Assembly (NCBI GenBank): GCA_964016985.1
Contig: OZ024828.1
Coordinates: 30,333,129 to 30,397,128, forward strand
DNA from: Anodontia alba
Taxonomy: Eukaryota > Mollusca > Bivalvia > Lucinida > Lucinidae
Direction of reading: 5' to 3'
DNA length: 64,000 nucleotides
Shown here: positions 24,799-35,995 of the stretch, piece by piece
How positions within the stretch are numbered: the stretch's first letter is position 1
How the letters are laid out: each line of letters begins with the position of its first letter
The notes under the pieces: model-generated
Databases searched by the model: none
What the model saw: the letters and a program-made list of their open reading frames with translations, nothing else
What the model was told of the DNA's origin: nothing
Position numbers and translations under genes: made by a program

Positions 24799-25938
24799 GA
24801 ACCATTTTCAGAAGATTAATAAATCAGTTTTGATAGCGCTGCCACTCCTGAATATGTATTCAGTCCCTGAAAAAGAGAAACAGCTCTATGTGGTATTTTT
24901 TACCGGAAAAGCGTTTTCTCCATGTGTAAACAGCAAATTTCCAGGCGTGTCTGTGCGACTGTGTGTCTGTGCACAGTACTGACAGTGCCTTTGCCTTATA
25001 TAGATGAAAACCTAGATGGACTCTTCTATTGTGCACATCGGAATTCTTAATTGCCTTCTATGTGGTCCGCGTCAACAAAAAAAAAACAAAAAAAAACAAC
25101 AAAATTATCTTCGAGAATATACGCCAAACAAGCTTGCACACACGTACATTTTCATTAACAGATTTAAATTGAATGCTAGCTGGGATTGCATGGCATATGA
25201 AACAATAGGATTAGACATGTTATAACAACATTGGATAGTCTTCTTCCTGCAATATGAATTTCATCCTGTTACAGATATCATGATGGAAACAACCGTTTAA
25301 GCTTAATCTAACAGTAGAATATATACAAAAATAGACGAGAAATAATGATAATAAAAAATAAAGAAAGAAATATAGTTGGAAAATAGGTTGTGGTCCTCAG
25401 AAGTGCATTGTTTCGATATGTTTGTCTTAGCTGAAGCGAGAACAAATGCAAAATGTTTGAAATATTAGAACATCTTTTGCTGGTGTCACAGGAGCATTGC
25501 TCTCGTCTGGTACATTCTACTGACTTTGTTCGCGGACTAACAAGTCCCTGTTCATTTTTGTCTTGGCATAATGAAACATTAAGCCGCTTAAAAATCAAAG
25601 ATCGGGAGAAATTACCATGCTCACATATATGCATTAGGCTAATTATAGGCGATAATGATAGTGTAGCAAAACAGAATCTATAGAAAACAGAAGTCTATTT
25701 GAACCAACACGGGAATAACACTTCTTTACGCCATATTGGAACAGTTTTGGGCATCTGCGACATTTAAATTAGAACTTCACTTCAACAATATGCAAATTAT
25801 ATTTTATTTCCTTTGGGATCGTTAAGCCATCTTACATGTAGTTTCTTTGAAACTCGAATACCGCGTAAACCTAGCTAGGTTGCGTATGCAGCTTCGCACA
25901 CTATATAAAGCTGTATATAAAGAGACTTAATAAAACCG
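24799..25938. other. No gene recognised
   Basis: Several open frames of 60-108 codons on both strands overlap each other; none resembles a known protein. Confidence 0.4.
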
Positions 25939-26240
25939 CATTACAAAAACACACCTATTCAAATATATAGAAAATTTCTCCTCCAAAAATTAAAAAAAAT
26001 CAGATAAAAAATTGTGATATTTTTCATATTTCTGCTCAAAACATAGATTGTGGGTACACGTTAGAACCGCCTCGATGAGGCGGTTCTAACGAGTACCACG
26101 AGGCGGTTCTAACGAGTACCCACAATCTATGTTTTTGAGCAGAAATAAGAAAGATAATGTATACCCCTGTAAACCCCAGTTTTACTATATAAAAGTGGGG
26201 TTCAAAGGGGTCAATATTATATAAGCATGTTTTCGAGATG
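25939..26240 (+). mobile_element. Family A MITE, copy 5, with duplicated hairpin arm
   Basis: Ends CATTACAAAAACACACC and GCATGTTTTCGAGATG. The right arm of the central palindrome is partly doubled: GAGGCGGTTCTAACGAGTACC occurs at about 26076 and again at about 26100. Confidence 0.85.
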
Positions 26241-27185
26241 GTCTGTCATTCTTTTATGCGTTATTTGTTTCAAAACTTTTATTTTTCTGTTTTGTGTTTT
26301 GTTTATTTTCAGTTTTCCTTTTACTGCATTTGTCTTAAATATTCGGTCGCTGAAACTCGAATGGATATATTTCTGAGGGAAGTAATTGAAATGGATTGCT
26401 TGTCTCCTTTCTCCTTATATGCGCCCAAAATGAATAAATTTTGCTGTTTTTTGGGAACAAATTCATTCGTTTAAACTATTTTATTTCAAATGCCTCACTT
26501 TGTAAGGTTTCAAATTCTAGGGACGCACCTTCCTCTCTGCTAAATTTGCTTCCGTTTTCCAAGTGACGGTAAAAATCTTTCGGATATATACACTTACCTT
26601 AAGCCTAGAAAGCTGGAATAACTGCATGTTGCTACCTTTTGATGAATCTAAATGGTGTCTGAATTGCGAAACGCTCAGCCACCGAACAAACAGTTGTTTA
26701 GTCTGGCTATTAACTATCAACTATATGTGTCTACAAACTAGATAGTTACTTCGTTGGGGGAAAAGTTTTTCTTGATCATGTGTTTAACAACCGTATTTCT
26801 AAATTAAAAAAAAAAAAAAAATATTGACTTAGAATGGTGTATATAATTAACACATATCATTGCGCCACAATGACTCCAGTTATCATTCTGTTTAAATCCT
26901 GTACTGCCGATAACGGTCCGATATAGATTTAAGTAAAACGCTAGCAGGGACATATGCAAACATTCCAGACATTCGGAGATGATCTTTTCAGTTTCCGGAC
27001 CAGTCCCAGATAAGGTATTCTAAGCTTATGGGAGGGTCGAGTTGCAAGCTGGGTCTTGTCTGTAAACTTTTCTGAGAATTACAGAATTTGACTGTGACAG
27101 TAAATTTTAACATTCGTATTGGTTAGATAAGACAAAATTATTCACTCGAAGCCACGACTTGAGAAAATGTGTCTTCTGGAAAATT
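26241..27185. other. No gene; half copy of a palindromic MITE
   Basis: Mostly plain sequence. At about 26903-26950 GGTCCGATATAGATTTA followed by GCTAGCAGGG matches one arm of the element at 13779-13889. Confidence 0.4.
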
Positions 27186-27295
27186 GCAAACTGTAAAGAT
27201 CTAGCGGATGCGCAGTCTGATCTGGGCCTTCGCTGTCCGCATATGCCCGTAGACATGTTTTTGCATGGCGCGGCTCAATTCTAGTGCTAATCAAT
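27186..27295. repeat. Family G interspersed repeat
   Basis: GATGCGCAGTCTGATCTGGG, CCTTCGCTGTCCGCATATGC and TTGCATGGCGCGGCTC. Confidence 0.6.
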
Positions 27296-28537
27296 ACCTG
27301 CGTCGCAGCCTACAGGGCGTACACAACAAAAGATAAAGAATCGTCAAAAAGCGGTATTTTACGTTACCAAAACTATTTCTTACATAGCTTTAATGATTCT
27401 AACCCTGAGTTTCTGAAATAGGCTCTTCCACTGCTGCCTTTCGACACATCTATTGCTGCCAAAAGGGTGTCATTTTTAAATGAAGAACAGAATGGATCAA
27501 CACTATTTGTAAAAGTATATGTCTTGGTCTACAGGGCTGAAATGGTTAACTGAAAGGGAGGCGTTTTGAATATTTAAAATGTAAGTAATTCGGCCGTCCT
27601 AAGTCAGAAAAAAAATGTTTTGGGGGCGATTTCATCCACAAGTATCTGTCAGTTAATTGTTTGGTTAAATCTACTCTGTATTTCGACAATGAGGATAAAT
27701 TTTGGAATTCTCATTATTTTGTCAGATACAAATAACTTTGGCTGTGACATTTGATGTAACTTTATATCCATTAATTCTACAATAATGACTTAATTACCGT
27801 TTCGTGTTTATGGTATATTCGTGCGTACCTGTGTAGTTTACTATATGTCTGAATACATGACAGCTAACCCGCCATAGTGTTCTAAACAAACACTTACATT
27901 TTTATCATATAATTTTTTTATGCTCATGGACAATAGGACAGTAAGCTTAGCACTGTCATGCAAAAGAAAACAATACGCATATGCGAACATATCATACCCA
28001 CAACAGCTTGCGAATCCGCACACTCTGACCACGACCTTCGCTGCCCGGCTATAAATCTACTTATGGTAAAGAGTGTCGTGTATTCGAACGCACGTATTGC
28101 AGGAATTTTGCTGACCGCAGAAAGTTAGATACCCATTTGGCGTGACGTGGACCAGTCTGTACTGTCAATATTATTTTTTGTAAATCGCGCTTCAGTCTCG
28201 GAATCAGTATTAATGCTCTATTAGCTTCCTAGTGAGAGTGGTTTAGCTTCTATTAATGCAGTTACAACTTCTTTATGTGCGTCCATTTACTTCCATAAAA
28301 TAAATATTATATAAATCATTTCTGTGGTGTGGCGAAAAAATGTCCCTTAACACTTACGATGTCAAAAAATTGTGCCAGACGATAGTATAATGATTCTGTT
28401 ACTATTTTTCAAAGAAAAGCATGCTGGCAGACGGTTCACATGAAATGGCTAGCTTTATTTCTCTAAATAATAATAATAAGAATGTCTCAAAATGTCTGCT
28501 GCAGTTGTGAATGCAGGCGATTCAAATGAAACATCAA

Positions 28538-28539
<2 letters not shown>
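27296..28539. other. No gene or repeat recognised
   Basis: AT-rich sequence with only short open frames. Confidence 0.4.

Positions 28540-28585
<46 letters not shown>
28540..28585. repeat. (TC)n microsatellite
   Basis: About 23 uninterrupted TC units. Confidence 0.95.
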
Positions 28586-28588
<3 letters not shown>

Positions 28589-28610
28589 CAAAAAATCAAA
28601 TGCTGTCTAC

Positions 28611-29067
28611 TAGGGCTGGCTAATTAGAGCTGAAGAGATAATCGATTATCAGTCTGCCATTGTGATCGATAATCGATTAGTAATCACTGAATATATGGTA
28701 ATAATTTTACCTGCCTGAGCATGACTCTTAAAATTTGTTATACTATATTGCACGTATTCGGTCAGACAGGCCTGAGCAAACAGTGTAGACCCAGATGAGA
28801 CGCCGCGCCGCAAATGCGGCGTCACATCAGGGTCTACACAGTTTGCCACTCATCCAGCGATTTTAGATACAACAGTGGGTAGTAATTTGTTCAAATTTTA
28901 GATAAAGTATGGTAATGAGTTGAGGTGTCTAAATACTAAGGGTTAATACGGTAAAATTACAGACACAGAAATCAAATGATCGATTATTAGCAAATCTGTA
29001 ATGATAATCATTTTTGTGGTATTTATCGATCAATTAATCGATTATCCGATTAATCGTACCAGCCTTA
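28611..29067. mobile_element. hAT-like MITE carrying the GCAAACAG hairpin module
   Basis: Ends TAGGGCTGGCTAATTAG and CGTACCAGCCTTA, with many ATCGATTA/TAATCGAT blocks near both ends. The flanking 8-mers CTGTCTAC and CTATCTGC match at six of eight positions, fitting an old 8 bp hAT target duplication. The middle (about 28772-28850) is the GCAAACAGTGTAGACCCAGA...CAGTTTGCC hairpin found in TTAA-type MITEs. Confidence 0.75.
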
Positions 29068-29602
29068 CTATCTGCTATACTTTTGCTTGGTACTTTAACA
29101 TTTGCTGCATGGTGTTTGTGAAGAAGCAGACTGATCAGGACAATTTTATTTCGCGAATATCATAAAGTACTGTCAAAAAAGATCCAAACTTGAGGTAACT
29201 TCTTATCGTCGTTGCAAGTGCCGTAACTGAGCTTTCTTAAGCAAGATCGTATCTTAAAGTATGTACAAAATGTACAAATTAAGGTCATCCTGCGATACCA
29301 AATGTCATTTCTATCCGTTTATACATTATACAGTATCTTATTATACATTTATACTGTAAGCAGACAGAAAATAAAAAAAAAGAAACCTGATCAGACTATG
29401 TTTGCTGTGAGCACACGCCCGAAGAAACCTTTTTCATTTGATATGACATAATATTATGATCGCTGCATTGTTAAGTATAAAATAATACCATAAAACAATA
29501 CTAGAAATGATAATAAGCACTTAGCTAGACATAAAATTCCTTTTAGTCCCTGCTGGAAGTGCTTTGGAACATAAAAACAACCTTGTTGTTATTGCAAATA
29601 TA
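29068..29602. other. No gene; one weak family G fragment
   Basis: A weak CCTGATCAGACTATGTTTGC fragment at about 29387 may be family G. Confidence 0.4.
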
Positions 29603-29801
29603 ATGAGCCAGTGCTACACTAAGACTTGCGACCAGCAAAGACTCAGATCAGCCTTCGTATTCGCGCAGTCTTCGCTGATCAAATGTGCCTGCTACAACCT
29701 ATTCAAACAGGAAAAACAACGAGAATCCTTGCCATACTGGGTGGATGTACTTGTTGATCTGTGTCTTTGCTGGTCACACAGGTTTTGTCGTGCGCTGGCA
29801 C
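29603..29801. repeat. Family G interspersed repeat with inverted ends
   Basis: Begins GAGCCAGTGCTACAC and ends GTCGTGCGCTGGCACT. Inside are AAGACTCAGATCAGCC, TTCGCGCAGTCTTCGCTG and GTGTCTTTGCTGGTCACAC. A 99-codon open frame here is a by-product. Confidence 0.65.
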
Positions 29802-29808
29802 TAATATC

Positions 29809-30064
29809 CATTACGAAAACACGCCTATACAAATATATAGAAAATTTCACCTCCAAAAATTGAAAATTTTCTCATATAAAACTCTGATATTTTTCATATT
29901 TCTGCTCAAAACATAGATTATAGGTACTCGTTAGAACGAGTACCCACAATCTATGTTTTTGAGCAGAAATATGAACAATAATGTATACCCCTGTAAACCC
30001 CAGTTTTACTATATAAAAGTGGGATTTAAGGGGGCCAATATTATATAGGCGTGTTTTCGTGATG
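29809..30064 (+). mobile_element. Family A MITE, copy 6, hairpin tip deleted
   Basis: Ends CATTACGAAAACACGCC and GCGTGTTTTCGTGATG. The core reads ACTCGTTAGAACGAGTACCC: the GCCTCGGCGAGGC tip has been lost while the lower stem is kept. Confidence 0.85.
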
Positions 30065-30777
30065 AATGTAGATAAAAAAAATCTCGCCTGAAAGTAAAGT
30101 TGTTGCCACTATACAAAGCAACATTAAATATTGATATCAAAGCCATTGCTAGCAGAGAATAAATACTAAAAACAAATAATTTTTTTGGAAGATAAATCGA
30201 ACCATTGATGTTTGTTAGATGGTAGGCTCTTTACATTGATACGTCAATTAGTATGTTCTTGGCAAATCTGCAGCTGATCTGCGTCGTTAAAGATATCCTT
30301 ATGAACATGTGCAATTACGCAGTCTGATTAGTTGAACCTAGGTAATCTTTGGATAGCCAAGAACCTAATGTTTCATCGGAATGATAGCGAAGTCTGATCA
30401 AACATATTTTGTTGCTTTAAACGTGATTCGAAGACATAAGAATATATCAAGAGATCGCGCTAGATACTTTATCAGTTATGCGAATCGATCTAACAAATGT
30501 TACCGTTCGATTTATAAAAAAATCTGTAAATGTTCAGTTACTTCTTTTGGTGATTTGTTTTAGCATGTGTTGCCGTTCAAATAATAAACTTTTCCGAATG
30601 TTCAGACAAATTTTATTGATCCGTTTTTACATGCGGTAAAACAATGGAACACTGACATTAACCCAAACGTTCGGAAAATTGGTTTATAAATAAGAACCAA
30701 ATTTGTCGATTCATACGTTGTTTTCAGTGATATAATTAATTTGACCCCCATCATGTGGAAATATGCCTTGGGATGTC
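30065..30777. other. No gene recognised
   Basis: AT-rich sequence with open frames of at most 62 codons. Confidence 0.4.
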
Positions 30778-30970
30778 TGCGGGCAGTCAAGGCTCAGATA
30801 AGATTGCGCATCCGCGCAGTCTGATTTGGGTCTTCGCTGTCTGCTTACAAAATAACTTGAAAGTGAAGATTGTCTAACAAGCACCAAGGTCCTGATACGG
30901 TAAGGTGGATAAGCAGATATGTTTACGCATGCCTAGAAACCCCTACTGGCATGACTCGGCTCATTTAATA
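30778..30970. repeat. Family G interspersed repeat
   Basis: GCGCATCCGCGCAGTCTGAT, GGGTCTTCGCTGTCTGC and CTGGCATGACTCGGCTC. Confidence 0.6.
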
Positions 30971-31139
30971 ACGCCGTGTTAGAAGTTGTCGTTTTCAGAC
31001 AAGTAATAAGGAAAAAGACATTCTTGATCAATGCTATCGCTGGATCCTAAAGAAATTTTAAGGATTAATTGGTCACAGACTGTCTTGCAGAAACTGTAAA
31101 AATAAGACAACTGAACTGTATCAGACAAAAAGAAGAAAC

Positions 31140-31217
31140 CATTACGAAAACATGCCTATATTACATGTATTTTGACCCCCTTAAACTCCACTTTTATATA
31201 GTAAAACGTGGGTTTAA
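31140..31217 (-). mobile_element. Family A MITE, copy 7, truncated
   Basis: CATTACGAAAACATGCC, the CCCCTTAAACTCCAC module and TATATAGTAAAACG are present. The central palindrome and the other end are missing. Confidence 0.75.
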
Positions 31218-32159
31218 ATGCCAACATTAATTCAGAGATACGATAAAAATTCATTTCATTTTGATCCAGTTCAAAAATGAAAGACTAAGTAAAATTTTAC
31301 TGGCTGCCCCATCCTACATTTTATGATCATATTAATACTATATATCAATATATTAAACCTTTCTTGGATAAACAAATGCCTATTTTTGAGGAATATGGAG
31401 CCTTTAATCGAGACGTAGGAATTATTTAAAATCACACTTGAGCTACAATACCAGCGCAATGAATCACCTGATTCATTCTCCACAAAATATAGCTATGGTG
31501 TCGGCAGCGAAAGGGAAACGCGTGTACAAAATTAAAAGGATTAAAGCTGACATGGGGAGACGTTCGAACAAGAAAGATCGTCGAAATCATTTGGTGTATA
31601 CATTAGAATACATAATCATACATGTGCAGTTAATGCCATGACATGCTTGCGCACCATTGCCTTCAGTACAGGGCCTGCTCTTCAGCCATAGTTCAGCCAG
31701 CTCAATAACGTTTCGATGCTCACCATTGAGCACAGGATGCCTTTGCCTCAAACTAGATTTTCACTACCAAATTTCCAACCAAGTCAGTAGGAGGCCCGAC
31801 TGACATGATTATTGTCACACGAAGTTCCCGCTCGCGCGTGATTCAAGCAGGCCAATCAACTCTACTTCCGCTTTGAGTGACTTAGCGCTATGTAAACCAT
31901 ACCGGCATATTTTGTATTGTTAAGCAACCTTCTTGTAATAATTGCAAAAGAGCCGATAGTCTAATGTAAGTTTATTAGCTCACGATCAAGCAGTCAATAT
32001 GTTTGTAAAGCTCAACTTTGTTAAATATCAAATAAAATATTATACATATGGTAATACCCAGGAAAGGTCACAATCACGGACACAACTCTGTCAATATTGT
32101 TTTGCATCCATTCTGAAAAGGGATATGATATGCAGTTAAGTTAACGTAAAGTTACTAAC
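31218..32159. other. No gene recognised
   Basis: AT-rich. One open frame of 67 codons (31438-31641) has basic residues but no recognisable domain. Confidence 0.4.
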
Positions 32160-32643
32160 GCTATATCTATTGTGAAACATGGCATACACACTACTAAGTA
32201 TATTGATAGATTCTAGAAAGAATGACAACTAAGAGCAATGAGTACACTCACAAAACAGCTGAAGTGTCACATCAAGAAAACATACCTATATAATTTTGAC
32301 TCCCTTAAACCCCACTTTTATTTAGTAAAACAGGGTATACATTATTTTTCATATTTCTTCTCAAAAACATAGATTGCGGGTACACGTAGGTTCTCACGAG
32401 TAACTACAATCTATGTTTTGAGCAGAAATATGAAAATTATCAGAATTTTTATAAAAAAAAATTATTTTTTGGTAGTAAATGTTTCAGTATATTTGAATAG
32501 GCTTGTTTTCGTGTTGGTACAGTCGCAAAAGCTATATTCCTTGTAAATCATGGCCGAAACACTACTAAATACATCAATAAATTCTTGAAAGAATGACAAC
32601 TGAGAGCAATGAATACACTAACAAAACAGCTGAAGTGTCACAT
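32160..32643. repeat. 113 bp direct repeat flanking a family A MITE
   Basis: 32160-32272 and 32531-32643 align closely over their length (ACTACTAA, AGAATGACAACT and AAACAGCTGAAGTGTCACAT in both). Copy 8 of family A starts at the end of the first unit. The period is 371 bp. Confidence 0.8.
32270..32516 (-). mobile_element. Family A MITE, copy 8, hairpin tip deleted
   Basis: Ends CATCAAGAAAACATACC and GCTTGTTTTCGTGTTG. The core is reduced to GGTACACGTAGGTTCTCACG; the upper stem is lost. Confidence 0.8.
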
Positions 32644-33269
32644 TTCTGTGCGCTTCTAATAAGGACCCACAAAACATGTTTCCGTGGAGAAATAAGAAGA
32701 AATATAGAATATAGCTAAATTTAGCGCCTTGTCTACAGAGTTCGAATAGATGTACACACGTCACACAGATATAGATAATTTGTACGCGATAAGAATCGTA
32801 TAAGGCAAAAATGATGCTTCGAGCATATGGTAGATTCCAAGAAGGACCTAAGCCAATAATTATCGAACATAGTAACATGATCCTATCACATAACTGATAC
32901 CTTGTAACAGGAGATTTCTCGCAATTATGCCTTAAACCTAATATTATCAGATCTCTGTTAGTTAGTGCTTTTATATCAGCCACAACGTGAGAAACTTTAC
33001 CATCTGACTTGTCCGCCCAGAGATAATTAAGGTCTCGCATCTATGAAATCTGACCAGAGACTTCACTTAGGCATTTTGGTCAGACAATGATCAAAGGGAG
33101 AGCGACATCTCCGCATTGCATAGGCTCGCTTATGTAAAGTAAACGTTGTAAGCATACATTTTATATCACTCTTATCTAGAGCTTTGTAAGACATTGCTTG
33201 TTCATCATATAATTAAGAATATTTTATTTATAAGCAAATTAAAACAGCCTGTAAATAGTTGATAGAAAT

Positions 33270-33272
<3 letters not shown>
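32644..33272. other. No confident gene
   Basis: A minus-strand open frame of 140 codons (32618-33040) lies mostly here. It is partly hydrophobic, has no recognisable domain, and its C-terminus reads through the direct repeat. I do not call it a gene. Confidence 0.3.

Positions 33273-33338
<66 letters not shown>
33273..33338. repeat. (CA)n microsatellite
   Basis: About 33 uninterrupted CA units. Confidence 0.95.
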
Positions 33339-33339
<1 letters not shown>

Positions 33340-34007
33340 TAAAACCTGGTTCTACGCGTAACTCACCTTTGGTTGAAGTATTTAAACAATCCTTAAACGC
33401 GTTTGCCTACAGTAAACCCACTTTCTACTACTCCGGTGACCGAAATGGGCAAGTTTACCATACACAACTTCACACAAATTGTAGCCCTAGAATTATTACT
33501 TTTGCCACAAGAATATTATTGATAGCCCATTGTGCAGCTGTGAACTAATCGAAACGAAAATAATGTCACGTTATTTTCCACCTACGTACCTTACACACTT
33601 TTGTATGGGAACACTGCACTGAGTGACCAAGACAATGACCTCATATTCAAAGCCATTCAAAGATACATTATAAGAACCAATCGTTTTGGAAGTTCTAATT
33701 AGCATATATAAAAACACATGGTACATATATTTGTGTAACTTACATAACTAATGTCTGAAATATTCTTATAATTGTTTAAGGTTCCCCTGAAATTCATTTT
33801 ATTTTCTTTCTTTGTCCTAGCTTGAACGTCATTATCCTTCTGTAGTGCACGTCTCTATTTTATACTCTATATACATTTTTAATCTTTTTTGTTATAAATG
33901 ATCCATTTTTCATGGAACAGAGAATGTATGTGCGGTTGTGATTTCAGTAGAATATATTATAATTTGTTGGGAGTCGTATTCATATAAGTCGCAAGGCTTT
34001 CTTCGAA
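33339..34007. other. No feature recognised
   Basis: Plain AT-rich sequence. Confidence 0.4.
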
Positions 34008-34061
34008 TTATATATATATATATATGTATATATATAAAATGTATATATATATATATATATT
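34008..34061. repeat. (TA)n low-complexity tract
   Basis: Two TATATA runs broken by TGTATATATATAAAATG. It lies just beyond the 3' end of the LINE remnant. Confidence 0.85.
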
Positions 34062-34157
34062 GATGGTTACTATTATATGTAACTGATGATATACAAATAA
34101 AATGTATGTTCGTCTGTCATTACTGACAATGACCAATCCTAATCAAATGTGTGATGT
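34062..34157 (-). other. Probable 3' UTR of the LINE remnant
   Basis: Lies between the C-terminal stop (34158) and the TA-rich tract. I see no poly-A or clear target duplication, so the 3' boundary is a guess. Confidence 0.35.
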
Positions 34158-34981
34158 TATAATTTGTATGTTCTAAGATGGCTGATGAGACCAATCTTAG
34201 CTCTAAACTGCCTGTTGCAGACAGAACAAGAGACCAGAACAAGGAAGAAAGCTCTGTTGGTGATGCCTTAGCTCTGGCTTTCCGCTGTGCACGTTTCTGC
34301 TCGGCTTCGCTGATTCGTTTTCCTTCGTATTCATCAGCTCCCCTTCTTATGAGGCCTCGCCACTTTGTTCGATCCTGTGCAATCTGTTCCCACGACTCTT
34401 TTGGTATGTTGAAGTCTTTAAGGGAGGCTTTGAGGGTGTCCTTGTATCGCTTCTTCTGACCACCATGGGAGCGTTTTCCAACTTGTAGTTCTCCAGAGAG
34501 GATTTTCTTTGGCAAACATTCATCAGGCATTCTGGTAACATGGCCTGTCCATCATAACTGTGACAATTTCAGAAGAGTATGTAAACTCTGCATCCCTGCC
34601 CTTTTTAGGACTTCTGTGTCTGGAATCCTGTCTTCCCACTTGATCTTTAGAAGTTTTCTAAGACAGCATGTATGGAAGTGGTTCAGTCTTTTGGTATGCC
34701 GTTGGTAAACTGTCCAAGTTCCGCATGCGTATAATAGTGTTGGCAGCACCACCGATCTATATACTTTCAGCTTTGTGTCAAGTCTGATTCCACTTCGGTC
34801 CCAAATACTTAGCCGGCCAAATGCTGCACTAGCTTTGGCAATCCTAGCATTGACTTCGTCATCAATGTGCACAACTCTAGACAATATGCTTCCAAGCTAG
34901 GTGAACTTGTCCACTACTTGCAGTCGTTGATCTTTCACTATGATGATAGGCTCTTTGTAAGGCTTTCCAGGTGCTGGCTGA
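34120..34981 (-). pseudogene. C-terminal remnant of a non-LTR retrotransposon ORF2 (reverse transcriptase)
   Basis: This is the only recognisable protein in the window. Reading the minus strand from 34981, it matches the region after the reverse transcriptase domain of LINE-type endonuclease/reverse transcriptase proteins common in invertebrate genomes. Family-typical blocks include VVDKFT(stop)LGS, DDEVNARIAKASAAFGRL, LPTLLYACGTW, RKLLKIKWEDRIPDTEVLKR and WTGHVTRMPDE. There are two in-frame stops. TAG at 34897-34899 stands where the family usually has Tyr. TGA at 34552-34554 is probably an Arg codon mutated by a CpG transition. Near 34235 the frame breaks: the +1 frame then reads CSVCNRQFRAKIGLISHLRT followed by Tyr, the family's C2H2-like tail with the last His replaced, and stops at 34158. 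The endonuclease and polymerase domains are missing and family similarity ends abruptly at 34981, typical of a 5'-truncated dead-on-arrival copy. Clade not determined. Confidence 0.9.
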
Positions 34982-35102
34982 TATACGTTATAAATAAAAT
35001 ACGTTTAAACTAAAAGCTGATTAAAAAATCTGCAAAATTCCGCGTAATACAATAGATTTAGTGTAATCCCGTTGTCACTGTGTATTCTAAAGGAACATTT
35101 GG

Positions 35103-35244
35103 GTACGCATTATACTTGGTAACGTGATTGAGTCTTCGTTGAGTGTCATAAAGTACAACCGTCCAAAGTTGCAGTACGCATTATACTTGTTAACGTTATT
35201 GAGTCTTCGTTGAGTGTCATAAAGTACACCCGTCAAAAGTTGCA
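35103..35244. repeat. Two-copy tandem repeat, 71 bp unit
   Basis: GTACGCATTATACTTG starts at 35103 and again at 35174. Both units carry GAGTCTTCGTTGAGTGTCAT, with few differences. Confidence 0.9.
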
Positions 35245-35370
35245 GCTCATATATCTTTTGTAGATCATAGGATATCAATTAGGCAAGAAAACGGAAACCC
35301 ACTAAATGGTAGGTGTATTATAATAAACATAAGGGAAATCTTAGGCTATACAGCTTTAATGTCATCAAAA

Positions 35371-35649
35371 CATCACGAAAACATGCCTACATAATTTTGA
35401 CCCCCTTAAACCCCACTTTTATATAGTAAAACTGGGATTTACAGGGTATACATTATTTTTCTTATTTCTGTGCAAAACATAGATTGTGGGTACTCGTTAG
35501 AACCGCCTCGCCGAGGCGGTTCTAACGAGTACCCACAATCTATGTTTTGAGCAGAAATATGAAAAATATTGGAGTTTTTTTATGTGATAAGTTTAGGTTT
35601 TTTGGAGGTAAAATTTTCTATATATTTGAATAGGCGTGTTTTCGTAATG
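35371..35649 (-). mobile_element. Family A MITE, copy 9
   Basis: Ends CATCACGAAAACATGCC and GCGTGTTTTCGTAATG. The central palindrome is perfect over 35473-35549 (38-base arms around one C). Confidence 0.9.
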
Positions 35650-35699
35650 AAACCGAAACGCAAGGGAATAATGGATTGCGTAAATTTATATTCTACATT

Positions 35700-35995
35700 G
35701 TACACTGACACAGGGTTTTGGAATTATCAAAGTTTGTTACTTGTCAACGGGCAAGTAAAAGGTCAAGATCCTCTTGTCCAACCAAGATTTACTTAACTTG
35801 CCCGAAACCTGACATTATTTTCATATTTCTCGAATAAAACTTATATTATGGATATTCATTAGAAGCGCCTTGGTTAGGCGCTTCTCATGAGTACCCACAG
35901 CATATGTTTTCTTCATAATCTGGAAACTCTTCTTAGCTAGAGCTATGAAGTCCTTGTCCAAGAACAAGTATATGTAAACTGAAATTTCGTACAAG
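35700..35995. mobile_element. Element F, with a diverged family A-type core palindrome
   Basis: The core ATTAGAAGCGCCTT-GGTT-AGGCGCTTCTCAT (about 35859-35889) matches the family A core with a paired C-to-G change (GAAGCGCC/GGCGCTTC). The flanks (CGGGCAAGTAAAAGGTC, AGTCCTTGTCCAAGAACAAG) are unlike family A, and no family A ends are present. Element borders are uncertain. Confidence 0.5.

Noticed and set aside
32618..33040. 140-codon minus-strand open frame with hydrophobic stretches
   Set aside because: No known motif. Its last codons lie in a duplicated 113 bp unit next to a MITE, and there is no supporting splice or promoter context.
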